From Prochlorococcus sp. AG-469-F22 (GTDB taxonomy: Bacteria > Cyanobacteriota > Cyanobacteriia > PCC-6307 > Cyanobiaceae), in NCBI GenBank assembly GCA_003211655.1, contig QCSC01000003.1:1-42137 (forward strand): a stretch of DNA of 42,137 bases, read 5' to 3'. Positions 1 through 9,195 of this stretch are shown one piece after another. Position numbers and translations under genes: made by a program. A model generated the notes under the pieces. It had not been told where the DNA came from. It saw only the letters and a list, made by a program, of their open reading frames with translations, and made no database searches. Numbering within the stretch: position 1 is the stretch's first letter; every line of letters begins with the position of its first letter.

Positions 1-236
1 AATGTTGTTTTTTCGCATGCTCTAGATATCCCAGTAACTAATTTATCTTTATTAAATAATTCTCTGCTCCCATCCTTTTTAATAACAGAAGTTGGCATTG
101 TTTCAACTCTTTCATATGTGGTAAATCTAAAGCTGCAATTTAAACACTCTCTTCTTCTTCTGACACTTTTTCCAGTATCAGCAGATCTTGATTCTAAAAC
201 TCTGCTATCTGTATTTTGGCAGGTTGGGCACTGCAT
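1..236 (-). CDS. nrdR: NrdR transcriptional repressor, partial (N-terminus only)
   Basis: This is the N-terminal part of the zinc- and nucleotide-binding repressor of ribonucleotide reductase genes. Its 3' part lies beyond the window's left edge. The visible protein begins [13 protein letters not shown] and carries the NrdR zinc ribbon: Cys3, Cys6, Cys31 and Cys34, with the basic RRRRE stretch just before the second Cys pair. It then enters the ATP-cone region ([17 protein letters not shown]). The gene follows the psbB-psbT unit on the same strand but is separated from it by a strong terminator, so it is probably expressed independently. The identification is firm because the zinc ribbon is diagnostic. 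Confidence 0.93.
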   Translation of the reverse strand, partial: MQCPTCQNTDSRVLESRSADTGKSVRRRRECLNCSFRFTTYERVETMPTSVIKKDGSRELFNKDKLVTGISRACEKTT

Positions 237-302
237 ATAGTGAATTAATACTATCTTCAACCCTAATAGTAGATTAATATCACGATTATGAAAAGTGCCA
301 AA

Positions 303-334
303 AAAAAAACCCCCTATTTATAAGGGGTTTTTTT
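303..334 (-). terminator. Terminator after psbB-psbT
   Basis: An inverted repeat pairs A7-C4 (303-313) with G4-T7 (324-334) around a 10-nt loop. It gives a GC-core hairpin with a U-tract on either strand. It sits just after the psbT stop and before nrdR, so it most likely ends the psbB-psbT transcript. Confidence 0.85.
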
Positions 335-337
335 ACT

Positions 338-436
338 TTATTTTCTGTCAAATTTAGGTGGATCTCTAAAAGCGACTGCAAAAAATAGAGTAACAACTGC
401 GAGAGTTAAGATAAGAACGTAAGCAAAAGCTTCCAT
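338..436 (-). CDS. psbT: Photosystem II protein PsbT
   Basis: A 32-residue single-pass thylakoid protein beginning [15 protein letters not shown] and ending in [10 protein letters not shown]. This is the canonical PsbT pattern: an N-terminal transmembrane helix and a short charged stromal tail. PsbT lies at the photosystem II dimer interface near the QA-site region. The gene starts 24 nt after the psbB stop on the same strand, the usual psbB-psbT pairing of cyanobacteria and plastids, and is followed at once by a strong hairpin terminator. The two genes are very probably cotranscribed. The length matches the family. Confidence 0.95.
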   Translation of the reverse strand: MEAFAYVLILTLAVVTLFFAVAFRDPPKFDRK

Positions 437-460
437 GAGAAAAAAATAATAAAGTTTAAA

Positions 461-1984
461 TTAAACCCTTCCTGGGATTCGTCTAGTGGTTTCGTCTCCA
501 AGTTTCTTAAAGAGACCAAATTCAACTTGATCACCTATCTCAGAGTCAATACCAGCAAAGCGGTCTTTGTAAAGTGTTCTTGAAGCATGCCACCAATGAC
601 CAAATAAGAATAATAATCCGAAACATAAATGTGCATAAGTAAACCAAGCTCTTGGGGAACTTCGGAATACACCATCAGATTTATAAGTTTCTCTATCAAA
701 CTTGAATGCTTCACCAAGTTGTGCTTTCCTAGCTAATCGTTTAACTACAGCAGGGTCTGTGAAAGTTTGACCATTAAGATCACCCCCATAAATAGTCGCT
801 GTGATGCCAGTTTGTTCAAATGAATACTTTGCTTCAGCTCTTCTAAATGGGATGTCAGCTCTAACATTACCTTGCTTATCTTCCAAAATAACTGGGAAGT
901 TTTCAAAGAAGTTTGGAATTCTTCTAACTTCTAAATCATTGCCCTCTTTATCAGTAAAGGCAATATGCCCTTGCCAACCTGTTGGTAAACCATCTCCATT
1001 TACGAGAGCACCAACTCTAAACAATCCTCCTTTCGCGGGGCTGTTCCCTACATAATCGTAGAATGCAAGCTTTTCTGGAATTGAGGCGTATGCTTCTTCC
1101 TTAGTTGCTCCATTATCAATAGCTGTTTGAACTCTCCTGTTTATTTCAGTTTTGAAGTAACCAGAATCCCATTGATATCTTGTTGGTCCAAACAATTCAA
1201 TAGGAGTGGTGGCAGAGCCGTACCACATTGTTCCTGCGACAACAAAAGATACAAAAAGAACTGCTGCAAGAGCACTAGCTAATACTCCTTCCAAACTTCC
1301 AAGCTTAAGGGCTCTATAAAGCCTTTCTCCAGGTCTATTTGTGATGTGAAATATTCCACCAATAATACCCAAAAGGCCAGCTGCAATATGATTTGCAACT
1401 ATTCCACCAGGATTAAAGGGATTAAATCCATCTGCTCCCCAAGATGGTGCTACCTGTTCGACATGACCAGTTAAACCATAGGGATCTGAAATCCAAATGC
1501 CGACATTCGCGCAATGAAAAGCTCCAAACCCAAAGCAAGTAATACCTGATAAAAGAAGGTGAATCCCAAATATTCTTGGGAGATCAAGAGCAGGTTCCCC
1601 AGTTCTTTCATCTTCCCATAGATCTAAATCCCAATATGTCCAATGCCAGATTGAAGCAAGCATTAAAAGTCCACTAAAAACAATGTGAGCGGCTGCCACA
1701 CCTTCGAAGCTCCAGAATCCTGGATCAACCCCTGTAGCACCAGTTATATCCCATCCATTCCAACTACTTGTAATCCCTAATCTCGCCATGAATGGCATGA
1801 CATACATTCCCTGTCTCCACATTGGATTGAGAACAGCGTCTGAAGGATCAAAAATGGCTAATTCATATAAAGCCATAGAACCGGCCCAGCCGGCTAATAA
1901 TGCAGTATGCATGAGATGCACAGCAAGTAGTCGACCGGGGTCGTTGATAACTACTGTGTGTACTCTATACCAAGGCAATCCCAT
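461..1984 (-). CDS. psbB: Photosystem II CP47 chlorophyll apoprotein PsbB
   Basis: This is the inner antenna protein of photosystem II. It binds chlorophyll a and passes excitation to the reaction centre. At 507 residues it is full length. It begins [19 protein letters not shown], the conserved CP47 N-terminus, with His pairs suited to chlorophyll ligation in helix 1 ([16 protein letters not shown]). It has six hydrophobic helices and a large lumenal loop between helices 5 and 6 (about residues 260-450). The last helix contains [19 protein letters not shown]. psbT follows 24 nt downstream. The 223-nt region upstream is shared with a divergent ferredoxin gene and should hold both promoters. 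Confidence 0.98.
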   Translation of the reverse strand: MGLPWYRVHTVVINDPGRLLAVHLMHTALLAGWAGSMALYELAIFDPSDAVLNPMWRQGMYVMPFMARLGITSSWNGWDITGATGVDPGFWSFEGVAAAHIVFSGLLMLASIWHWTYWDLDLWEDERTGEPALDLPRIFGIHLLLSGITCFGFGAFHCANVGIWISDPYGLTGHVEQVAPSWGADGFNPFNPGGIVANHIAAGLLGIIGGIFHITNRPGERLYRALKLGSLEGVLASALAAVLFVSFVVAGTMWYGSATTPIELFGPTRYQWDSGYFKTEINRRVQTAIDNGATKEEAYASIPEKLAFYDYVGNSPAKGGLFRVGALVNGDGLPTGWQGHIAFTDKEGNDLEVRRIPNFFENFPVILEDKQGNVRADIPFRRAEAKYSFEQTGITATIYGGDLNGQTFTDPAVVKRLARKAQLGEAFKFDRETYKSDGVFRSSPRAWFTYAHLCFGLLFLFGHWWHASRTLYKDRFAGIDSEIGDQVEFGLFKKLGDETTRRIPGRV

Positions 1985-2207
1985 CGGTTAAATTCTTGTG
2001 ACAATGCTGAATGAACAGCTAAACATCATGATAGTAAGGGTTTTTTGGGCGTTGAGAGAGTTTTGTAAATAAATTAATTTCCTTAGTAAAACTGGTCAGA
2101 TAAACTTGTATCACTTTAGTTTGAGGGAATTTTTAGCAAAAATATGTTAATATTTTGGTCACAATTCTCAAAGTAAAGCGCCAAAATAGATGAAATAACA
2201 AAAAAAA

Positions 2208-2570
2208 ATGGCAATTATCAGATTCATCCGTGAAGGAATAGATAGCGAATGCAAACCTGGAGAAAATTTGAGAGAGTTAGTAATCAGAGAGAAATTACAA
2301 CTTTATGGATTAAAGGGTATACTTGGAAACTGCGGTGGTGTTGGGCAATGCAGTACTTGTTTTATTTCTGTTGAAGGAGGAGTGAAAAACTCGCTAAGTC
2401 CTGTAACCGTTGTCGAGGAAGAAAAACTCAATAATAGACCTGATAACTGGAGACTTGCCTGTCAAACTCTAATCAATTCATCTGCGGTAATACTTACCAA
2501 GCCTCAATCTCCTCCATCAAATTTGAAAGATTTGAAAGAATCTGCTGAAAGCAAAAAATTACCTAGATAA
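2208..2570 (+). CDS. 2Fe-2S ferredoxin-like protein
   Basis: A 120-residue soluble protein of the plant/adrenodoxin-type 2Fe-2S fold. Probable cluster ligands are Cys42, Cys48 and Cys51 in NCGGVGQCSTCFI, plus Cys85 in RLACQTL. The C-x5-C-x2-C spacing and the distant fourth Cys are typical of the fold. After about residue 95 there is a charged tail without obvious domain character. It is divergent from psbB and lies 102 nt ahead of psbM, so a photosynthesis-linked electron-transfer role is plausible, but the partner cannot be read from sequence. It is not the major photosynthetic PetF, which has a C-x4-C-x2-C loop. Confidence 0.85.
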   Translation: MAIIRFIREGIDSECKPGENLRELVIREKLQLYGLKGILGNCGGVGQCSTCFISVEGGVKNSLSPVTVVEEEKLNNRPDNWRLACQTLINSSAVILTKPQSPPSNLKDLKESAESKKLPR

Positions 2571-2672
2571 ATTGTTTAAGACTGTTAATGAGTTAGTCGA
2601 CTTTTTGGTTTTTTTCACTTAATTCCTATTTAAATGTCTATAGTCTTATTATTATTAAATTTGTCTTTTTAA

Positions 2673-2825
2673 ATGGAAACAACAAATTTTGGTTTCGTAG
2701 CAAGTCTTTTATTTGTAGGGATACCAACTATCTTCCTTATAGGTTTATTTATTTCAACCCAAGATGGAGAAAAATCAAGCTTTTATTCAGATTCTAGCAA
2801 AGGTAAACTTGGCCCGAAACGTTAA
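2673..2825 (+). CDS. psbM: Photosystem II protein PsbM
   Basis: A 50-residue single-pass protein beginning METTNFGFVASLLFVGIPT. It has one transmembrane helix (about residues 8-28) followed by a hydrophilic tail (STQDGEKSS). The N-terminal pattern and helix match PsbM, which sits at the photosystem II dimer interface. The C-terminal tail is longer than in most cyanobacterial PsbM (about 33-36 residues). It is followed 12 nt later by prmC on the same strand, so the two may share a transcript. Confidence 0.9.
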   Translation: METTNFGFVASLLFVGIPTIFLIGLFISTQDGEKSSFYSDSSKGKLGPKR

Positions 2826-2837
2826 GTTAATTGTTTA

Positions 2838-3707
2838 ATGTTTCTTATTTCTGCTGAAAAATTTTCATTGTGGAAAAAAAAACAAATATCAAAAGGAGGA
2901 GATAACCATTCTCTCAATCTTTTGATTGATTCATTAGGTGGATTATCAAATATAGAATTAAATTTACTTAAAATAAAATCGGAAAAAAATCTAAATTTAA
3001 AAGTAAATTTAGATTTGATTGAGTCTTTTTGGGATAAACACCTTTATACCTCTATACCTATACAATATTTAAGTGGAATTTCTTTTTGGAGGAATCTAAA
3101 ATTAGAAGTTTCAAATAGAGTTCTTATCCCGCGACCAGAGACAGAACTTATTATTGATATTATTTCGGGCATATTCAAAAATAAGGAAGAAAAAATAACC
3201 TTTGTAGATCTAGGAACTGGTTCGGGTGCGATTAGCATAGCTTTAGCACTGGAGAATTCAAACTGGAATGGAATTGCAACTGATATAGATAAAAATGCTA
3301 TTAAAATTGCATCGAGGAATTTTGCAACGTATTCTAATCAATCAAATTTGAAATTTTATAATGGAAATTGGTGGGATCCTCTTAAAAATTTCAAAGGTGA
3401 AATTGATTTTGCGGTATCAAATCCTCCATATATTCCCCAAGAAACTTATGAAGTATTACCAAAAGAGGTAAAGAGTTTTGAACCTAAACTTGCTCTTTTG
3501 GGAGGAAAAGAAGGCCTAGATCATATAAATGAAATAGTTCAAAATGCGCCCCTTTACTTAAAAGATAAAGGGTGGTTATTGATTGAGAATCATTTTGATC
3601 AAGGTGAGAAAGTTAAAAAATTATTTCTTGAAAATAGATTTACTTCTGTAAAAGTTTTAAAAGATTTTTCTGGGATTGGAAGATTTACAATAGGAAGATA
3701 TAAATAA
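2838..3707 (+). CDS. prmC: Peptide chain release factor glutamine methyltransferase PrmC/HemK
   Basis: An AdoMet-dependent methyltransferase (289 residues) that modifies the GGQ glutamine of RF1/RF2. The N-terminal helical domain includes PIQYLSG, a PrmC hallmark. The catalytic domain has RVLIPRPETE, the AdoMet-binding VDLGTGSGAISIALA, and the glutamine-binding NPPY motif in VSNPPYIP. Length is normal for the family. It starts 12 nt after psbM and is followed 20 nt later by tsaC, forming a translation-related pair. ATG start at 2838. Confidence 0.95.
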   Translation: MFLISAEKFSLWKKKQISKGGDNHSLNLLIDSLGGLSNIELNLLKIKSEKNLNLKVNLDLIESFWDKHLYTSIPIQYLSGISFWRNLKLEVSNRVLIPRPETELIIDIISGIFKNKEEKITFVDLGTGSGAISIALALENSNWNGIATDIDKNAIKIASRNFATYSNQSNLKFYNGNWWDPLKNFKGEIDFAVSNPPYIPQETYEVLPKEVKSFEPKLALLGGKEGLDHINEIVQNAPLYLKDKGWLLIENHFDQGEKVKKLFLENRFTSVKVLKDFSGIGRFTIGRYK

Positions 3708-3727
3708 ATTATTAGTTAATAATTTTA

Positions 3728-4309
3728 ATGAATGTCATAGATCAAAAATTAGCTTTGGAAAAACTAAATAGTGGTTTCCCTTTAGTTTTTCAGACAGACA
3801 CTTTACCTGCAATTGGATGCTTACCAAATTTTTCAGAAATAATTTATGAGATAAAAAAAAGAGATATCAGAAAACCTTTAATTTTAATGGGAGCTGAAAA
3901 ATTTCAATTTGATGATTATGTTGATGAATCAGCATTAGATGATTACAAATATATTGCATCTTCTTATTGGCCAGGACCCTTAACAATCATTGTTCCGATT
4001 TCTGAAAAAAGAAGATCATTTTCAACTAGTAGTAACTATACAATTGGTTTACGAATACCAAATTCAAAAATGGCTAAACTACTCTTAAAGAAAAGTGGTC
4101 CATTACTAACCTCAAGTGCAAACATATCAGGTATGCCTACAGCTACTAATGCAAAAGAAATTTCGATTAGTTTGCCGAATGTAAATATTTTAGGCCCCGT
4201 TCCCTGGGAAAATTGTAGTGGTAATGCAAGTACAATAATTTCTTGGGCGAATCATGGGAAATGGAAAATAATAAGAGAAGGAGATATCTCAATTAAAGGT
4301 ATAAATTAA
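3728..4309 (+). CDS. tsaC: Sua5/YciO/YrdC-family threonylcarbamoyl-AMP synthase
   Basis: A 193-residue YrdC-domain protein that makes threonylcarbamoyl-AMP from threonine, bicarbonate and ATP for the t6A37 modification of ANN-decoding tRNAs. Visible family motifs are FQTDTLPAIGC near the N-terminus, KKRDIRKPLILM (the K-R-x-x-x-K-P element), YWPGPLTII and LTSSANISGMP. It is the short form without the Sua5 C-terminal domain. It lies directly downstream of prmC. Its TAA overlaps the ATG of a membrane microprotein (TAATG), suggesting translational coupling. YciO-like paralogues cannot be fully excluded. Confidence 0.9.
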   Translation: MNVIDQKLALEKLNSGFPLVFQTDTLPAIGCLPNFSEIIYEIKKRDIRKPLILMGAEKFQFDDYVDESALDDYKYIASSYWPGPLTIIVPISEKRRSFSTSSNYTIGLRIPNSKMAKLLLKKSGPLLTSSANISGMPTATNAKEISISLPNVNILGPVPWENCSGNASTIISWANHGKWKIIREGDISIKGIN

Positions 4310-4485
4310 TGCTTCTTCTTATTTTTTTTATTTTGTTGACACAAATTTTTTCTTTTTGGATTTTTGAACCTTTAACAGAATTTTTAACTCATCTATTGGA
4401 GATAAGATTTTTGCCAACTTTTCTTTTATTCATCTTTATTTTTCTATTTTGGACAAAAAAAGAGGAATCAAATATAGAACTTTGA
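4309..4485 (+). CDS. 58-aa membrane microprotein coupled to tsaC
   Basis: This unrecognised protein of 58 residues starts MLLLIFFILLTQIF. It has two hydrophobic segments (about residues 1-20 and 34-48) separated by EPLTEFLTHLLEIRF and a charged tail KKEESNIEL. Its ATG overlaps the stop codon of tsaC in a TAATG junction, a classic re-initiation arrangement. The gene ends 4 nt before the converging tRNA-Thr. The precise coupling and coherent two-helix layout support it as a real gene. Confidence 0.65.
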   Translation: MLLLIFFILLTQIFSFWIFEPLTEFLTHLLEIRFLPTFLLFIFIFLFWTKKEESNIEL

Positions 4486-4488
4486 AAA

Positions 4489-4560
4489 TGCCGGCTAACA
4501 GATTTGAACTGATGACCTTCGCTTTACAAAAGCGCTGCTCTACCGCTGAGCTAAGCCGGC
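4489..4560 (-). tRNA. trnT: tRNA-Thr (anticodon UGU)
   Basis: The minus strand folds as a 72-nt tRNA. It has a 7-bp acceptor stem (GCCGGCU with AGCCGGC, discriminator A), a D-arm from UAGCUCAGCGGUAGAGCA, and anticodon stem CGCUU/AAGCG with loop containing UGU. The T-loop is GUUCAAAUC. CCA is not encoded. It reads ACA/ACG-type Thr codons, which belong to the t6A class served by the neighbouring tsaC. Confidence 0.95.
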
Positions 4561-4623
4561 ATAAATTTTATTTTACATACAGCTAGGTGTTATTTGATAA
4601 TTTATTAATTTTGATTTTAAAAT

Positions 4624-4944
4624 TTATTTCTTTTTCTGTGTGTCTTCATTTTTTTTAAATTCAATTTCTCCTGAAAGAGTTCTTTTTATAGGAAGATTCG
4701 CAACTAACGCTGTCATTCTATCTTCGGTTTCTAGACTTACAGCTACTTCCTCAAAATCAATCTCAACATATTTAGCAACCACATCAAGTATTTCTTTTCT
4801 CATCTTATCCAAAAGATCAGTTGTCAATGAACTCATGTCAACTCTGTCATGAGCTAAAACTAATTGCAATCTTTCTCTAGCAGTATTGGCACTAGCCGTT
4901 TCTCTGCCTAGCAATTTGTTTATTAGGTCTCTGAGAGTCATCAT
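4624..4944 (-). CDS. minE: Cell division topological specificity factor MinE
   Basis: A 106-residue MinE, which stimulates the MinD ATPase and drives Min oscillation for mid-cell division. The N-terminal membrane-targeting and MinD-binding segment ([13 protein letters not shown]) is followed by the anti-MinCD helix region ([13 protein letters not shown]) and the topological specificity domain (about residues 35-90, with [20 protein letters not shown]). The lysine-rich end is slightly extended. The start codon is the first or second of two consecutive Met codons. minD ends 2 nt upstream, so the two are translationally linked. Confidence 0.95.
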   Translation of the reverse strand: MMTLRDLINKLLGRETASANTARERLQLVLAHDRVDMSSLTTDLLDKMRKEILDVVAKYVEIDFEEVAVSLETEDRMTALVANLPIKRTLSGEIEFKKNEDTQKKK

Positions 4945-4946
4945 TT

Positions 4947-5762
4947 TTAAAAAATCTTTGTTTGCATTAATCTCATGAATTTATCTTTAAGGCTTTTCCC
5001 TTCATTTTTTGGATCGATAATTGGAATATCTTTTCCTGTAAGCCTTTGAGATACATTTAAATAGCATTTTTTAGCAGGAGATTTACTATCAGAAAGAGTG
5101 AGGGGTTCCCCTCTGTTTGTACTTATTATTACTTGTTCATCCTCTAAAACAATACCCAGCAATGGTAATGAAAGAATACTTTGAACATCCTCTATCGAGA
5201 GCATTTCTTGATTGGCCATCATATTAGGGCGAACTCTATTAATTACTAACTGTATTGGCTTTATATCAGAAGTATTTAAAATTCCTATAACTCTATCTGC
5301 ATCACGAACTGCAGATAATTCTGGGTTTGTAACCACTATGGCTTCTTTGCATGCTGAAAGAGCATTTTTAAAACCATCTTCAACTCCTGCAGGACAATCT
5401 ACTAAAACGTAATCAAACTTCTCACTAAGTAATTTACTGATTTGTTTCATATCTTCAGGCTTCATCCAGTCAAGCATCCTAGGATCACCAGCTGGTAATA
5501 GAGCTAAATTCGGCTCCTTTTTATGTCTAACTAATGCTTGATCAAGACGACAATTCTTGTCTAAAACATCTTGCGCTGTATAGATAATACGATTCTCCAA
5601 ACCTAATAGAAGATCTAGATTCCTCAATCCAAAATCAGCATCTAACACAGCTGTTTTAGCTCCACTATTTGCTAGGGCAATACCAAGGTTTGCCGTTAGG
5701 GTAGTTTTACCAACCCCACCTTTGCCGGAACAGATCAAGATAGTGCGAGTATTTTTCGACAC
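4947..5762 (-). CDS. minD: Septum site-determining ATPase MinD
   Basis: A 271-residue ParA/MinD-family ATPase that recruits MinC to the membrane. The deviant Walker A loop is [17 protein letters not shown] at the N-terminus. Also visible are switch elements ([25 protein letters not shown]) and a C-terminal amphipathic helix ([14 protein letters not shown]) suited to membrane targeting. Length is normal. The order minC-minD-minE is conserved, with 2 nt between minD and minE and 117 nt between minC and minD, leaving room for an internal promoter. Confidence 0.97.
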   Translation of the reverse strand: MSKNTRTILICSGKGGVGKTTLTANLGIALANSGAKTAVLDADFGLRNLDLLLGLENRIIYTAQDVLDKNCRLDQALVRHKKEPNLALLPAGDPRMLDWMKPEDMKQISKLLSEKFDYVLVDCPAGVEDGFKNALSACKEAIVVTNPELSAVRDADRVIGILNTSDIKPIQLVINRVRPNMMANQEMLSIEDVQSILSLPLLGIVLEDEQVIISTNRGEPLTLSDSKSPAKKCYLNVSQRLTGKDIPIIDPKNEGKSLKDKFMRLMQTKIF

Positions 5763-5879
5763 AGAAAATGAATAATTTCACAAATAATAAGCTAGTTTTA
5801 AAAAATTAAAATTTTGTAAAAGTTAAGTAATACTTAAATTTATTACTTATAAATAAATTTATTTCAAAATATTTATTTA

Positions 5880-6541
5880 CTACAAGTTTTGATTTAAAAG
5901 ATAAGGTTTGATAATTATTTTATTGTCTTCCCAAATTGTAATTTCGGGATATTGATCTTTTGGCTTCTCTTTCGGACCTATAGCTACAATTTCGCAGATT
6001 CTTAGTTGGAGAGGGTTTAGATAAAGAGAGGCAATAGAAGCATTTTTATTTCCATTTTTTATGGCGAAAGCGATACCTAATAATCTCTCCCATACGTAAA
6101 CGTTATTATTTGTAGAAATAATAGCTCCCGGATTAACGTCACCCATAATAAAAAGATCACCATTTGAAGATATTCGATCCCCTGATCTAACCTTGCCTTT
6201 GTGAAGTATGTCCTTTTTTAGATATGAAGGATCTTGAGGTAATTGATTTTTAAGGTCTTTGATTTTTAAAAACGTTGAGTTGATTTTTAAAGACTTTCCA
6301 CTTAAGACTGTTTCACTATTATTTGAATAAATATTTGAAAGCTTAATGCAATGTTTTTCAAGAATAAGTTTTAATTTAGCTAATTCGTATGAATTAATTT
6401 TTTCATTTTCTGTAATTAGATTTGCTGACGCTGGGCATCTTTAGAAATTAAGTTGTCGCAAAAATTTTGATTAAGCTCAAATTTTTTGAAAGAAAATGAT
6501 TTTATAAATTCATTAGCAATATCTCTTAAAATTAACTTCAT
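5880..6541 (-). pseudogene. minC: Septum site-determining protein MinC, apparent single-base frameshift
   Basis: MinC is the FtsZ-assembly inhibitor delivered by MinD. The C-terminal frame gives the beta-helical domain with VRSGDRISSNGDLFIMGDVNPG and a long downstream part. Reading upstream, this frame hits a TAA at 6441-6443 with no plausible start before it. An ATG at 6541, directly abutting the HD gene's stop, opens a different frame (MKLILRDIANEFIKSFSF) that stops at 6416-6418. One extra A in the AAA run (6440-6442) would join them into one 220-codon protein. The lesion lies between 6416 and 6443. It may be a true mutation or a consensus error; everything else about the gene looks intact. 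Confidence 0.78.
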
Positions 6542-7801
6542 CTATACATTAGCTCTTTCTATTGCAATCAGATCCTCTATCTCTTTTCTAAATTCACCTG
6601 GATAAATAATTAGAGAAGTATTCTTTGAAGACATCAATGTATTTATTAATTCTGATTGAGTTTCCAATGAGTTTTGATATGTGCCGTCCCATATTTTTAG
6701 AGAATTATCAGACTTAAAACCTTTAAAAGATCTTTCTTTAATTCCGCAAAATATCTCTGAATCATAATTATTTAAGTTACATTTTTTTCTCGCAAAAGCT
6801 AAGATTTCTAGTCTTTTTAATTTTGTTAGAAAACTTATATCTGATGCTTTTAGTAAGTTTCTGTCAATAAACATCCTACAAAGAGTCTCTAAAGGTTCAA
6901 ACGATTCATCTTTCCATTTCATTAAATGGAAATAAAAAACTATATCATCATTCGCAAGGAAGTCCTTAATCTCAAGTTGGTTTGGAAAAAATATCCATCT
7001 GCGCATGCTTTCATCTATCCATAAGTTCTTTTTTACGGAATTTTTTTTGATAATTTGAATAATTTTTTCTAATATCCAAGTAGAAATTTCATTAATTCTG
7101 TGGTTATAAATAGTTCTGTACATCATGTTCCTTAGAACTAAAAAATGTTCAATAGCTATTACTCCTTTTGGTTTGATTGCGATATTCCCATCAGGAGAAA
7201 AAGTAAGAGCTGAAATAATTCTCTCTAAGTCTACTAATCCATATTTTGTTCCAGTGTTGTAACTATCACGAAGCAAATAATCAAGTCGATCACAATCTAT
7301 TTCACTACTAATTAATGTTTTTAAAGGTCTTGAGAATAGGTTTTTAGTTGTAAATAAGTCTCCAATTTGATTAGGTAATTCGGTTCCGAAATTCTTAAGA
7401 ATTGAAGAGATAGGTGAATAATTCTTAACTAAATTTTTTGACCATAACTCATGATCATGATCAAAAATAACCTCACTTGTATGACTTAATGGACCATGGC
7501 CTAAATCATGTAAAAGAGCAGCACCAAAAAGTATGAATTTATTTTGTTTGAACTCGGGCTTTATTTCTACTAGTTTTTTATAAATCTTTCTTGAGACACA
7601 AAATACACCAATTGAGTGTGTGAATCTGCTTGATTCTGCTCCATGAAAAAGAAGAGAGGCCGCACCTAATTGTTTTATCCTTCTCAATCTCTGAAATGCC
7701 AAAGTATCAATTAGCTGCATAATCATTAATTCTTCTGGTTTGTCTGAATCAATGATTATCTCTTTATGAATTGGATCATGAAAAATTCTTTTATTGCTCA
7801 T
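6542..7801 (-). CDS. HD-domain phosphohydrolase (dGTPase-like)
   Basis: A 419-residue HD-superfamily metal-dependent phosphohydrolase of the dGTPase/SAMHD1-like group. Near the N-terminus it has FHDPIHKEI, QRLRRIKQLG and RFTHSIGV. The HD metal site is AALLHDLGHGPLSHTSE, and the later ligand region is SSEIDCDRLDYLLRDS. These are diagnostic for the family that hydrolyses (d)NTPs or related phosphates; the actual substrate is not predictable. Its TAG is immediately followed by the minC ATG, and a processing protease lies 35 nt upstream, so it is embedded in the ctp-HD-minCDE run. Confidence 0.9.
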   Translation of the reverse strand: MSNKRIFHDPIHKEIIIDSDKPEELMIMQLIDTLAFQRLRRIKQLGAASLLFHGAESSRFTHSIGVFCVSRKIYKKLVEIKPEFKQNKFILFGAALLHDLGHGPLSHTSEVIFDHDHELWSKNLVKNYSPISSILKNFGTELPNQIGDLFTTKNLFSRPLKTLISSEIDCDRLDYLLRDSYNTGTKYGLVDLERIISALTFSPDGNIAIKPKGVIAIEHFLVLRNMMYRTIYNHRINEISTWILEKIIQIIKKNSVKKNLWIDESMRRWIFFPNQLEIKDFLANDDIVFYFHLMKWKDESFEPLETLCRMFIDRNLLKASDISFLTKLKRLEILAFARKKCNLNNYDSEIFCGIKERSFKGFKSDNSLKIWDGTYQNSLETQSELINTLMSSKNTSLIIYPGEFRKEIEDLIAIERANV

Positions 7802-7836
7802 AATTAAAAAACTATTTAAATGTAAAAAATCTTTTT

Positions 7837-9126
7837 TTAATTTTCAATGTCTTTGTTTTCTAATCCATTTACTTTTTCTTCGACGTCATTTTCATCAAAC
7901 AAAGCGTTTAGGTATATCTCTGCATTTTTTACCCATTTATCCTCAGAATTGCCGTATTCCCTAGCCTCTGGGAGGTCTAAAATTTTATCAGGAGTTATGC
8001 CCTTACCCTGAATATTATTACCCTGAGGTGTTAAATAACTGGCAACAGTAATAGCAATACCACTGTCTTCACCTAAACTTTTCAAAGACTGAATAAGTCC
8101 TTTCCCATAAGTTTGTTCACCCATTAAAGTTGATCTCTTATTATCTTGCAGGGATCCTGCCAGGATTTCACTTGCGCTTGCAGTACCTTTGTTTATTAAA
8201 GTTACCATCGGACCATCAAAGGAAGTCTTTTTCTGAGAAATTATTGCATCCTTAATGCCATTTCTATCTTTTGTTTCTACGATTGGTTTTTCGCTTAGAA
8301 ACGAGTCTGCAACTGCTATTCCAGAACTTACTAACCCGCCAGAGTTGTTTCTTAAATCAAGTATTACCCCCTCAACTTCTTTATCTTTTAGTTCCTGTAG
8401 AGCCTCTTCAATTTTTTTTGGAACACTTTCACTAAATTGAGTTATTCTTAAATATCCAATTGTATGAGAGTCATCTCTCAATCTCTTTGTTCTTACTGGT
8501 CTAAGGTCAACTGATCTTCTTTCTAAATCAATTTCTTTAGTCTCATCAGACATGGATTTAATTTGAACGAGAACCTTTGTTCCAGATTCTCCTCTAAGTT
8601 TTGATGCCGTATTTGCCAGCCCTAACTCGGAACAAGATATTCCATCAACCTTATCTATTTTATCTCCACTAATTATCCCTGCTTCTTCGGCAGGAGATCC
8701 TGCTAATGTCGAAATAACTTTGATTTCTTTAGTCATTTCATCTTCTCCTAATTGAAGTCCTACTCCATTTATTTCACTTCCAAAATTGCTTGTTTTCAGA
8801 AGTTCATAATCTTTTGGCTTTAATATTCTTGTAAAAGGATCTTCAAGAGGTTTCAGCATATCTTCAATTGCAGAATAAGCCTCATCACTTGTTTCAATTT
8901 GTTTCTGTAATGTTTTTTGTCTAATCCTCTTCCACTGGATTTCATCAAGCCTTTCTATATCATAATATCCCTCATTTACTAACGTCCAAGCGTCAAGTAC
9001 AAATTGCTTGCTATCACTAAGCGCATTGACGCTTGGAATATACAAAAAATTGGTAGAAAAAATACAGATCATCATAATTATGATCCATTTCTTGAATATT
9101 AAAAATTTGTTAAAAGATGAATTCAT
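7837..9126 (-). CDS. C-terminal processing peptidase (S41 family, CtpA/CtpB-like)
   Basis: A secreted S41 serine protease of the C-terminal processing family, acting in lumen or periplasm. The start at 9126 (MNSSFNKFLIFKKW) gives a standard signal peptide with likely cleavage after SVNA; an in-frame Met seven codons upstream (9147) is less natural. A PDZ domain follows (GVGLQLGEDE, LAGSPAEEAGI, GDKIDKVDG). The protease core has LDLRNNSGGL, the Ser nucleophile in NKGTASASEILAGSL and the Lys base in TYGKGLIQS. Cyanobacteria have several paralogues (CtpA matures D1), and I cannot say which this is. Confidence 0.92.
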   Translation of the reverse strand: MNSSFNKFLIFKKWIIIMMICIFSTNFLYIPSVNALSDSKQFVLDAWTLVNEGYYDIERLDEIQWKRIRQKTLQKQIETSDEAYSAIEDMLKPLEDPFTRILKPKDYELLKTSNFGSEINGVGLQLGEDEMTKEIKVISTLAGSPAEEAGIISGDKIDKVDGISCSELGLANTASKLRGESGTKVLVQIKSMSDETKEIDLERRSVDLRPVRTKRLRDDSHTIGYLRITQFSESVPKKIEEALQELKDKEVEGVILDLRNNSGGLVSSGIAVADSFLSEKPIVETKDRNGIKDAIISQKKTSFDGPMVTLINKGTASASEILAGSLQDNKRSTLMGEQTYGKGLIQSLKSLGEDSGIAITVASYLTPQGNNIQGKGITPDKILDLPEAREYGNSEDKWVKNAEIYLNALFDENDVEEKVNGLENKDIEN

Positions 9127-9195
9127 TGGGTTAAGTGTTAACACCAAGTAAGTGAATTTTAAGTAAGCTTTTTATATCAAAGCTATTTTTTTTGG

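Noticed and set aside
461-1984. Antisense and out-of-frame ORFs within psbB (60-84 codons)
   Set aside because: They are shadows of the psbB frame with no domain features.
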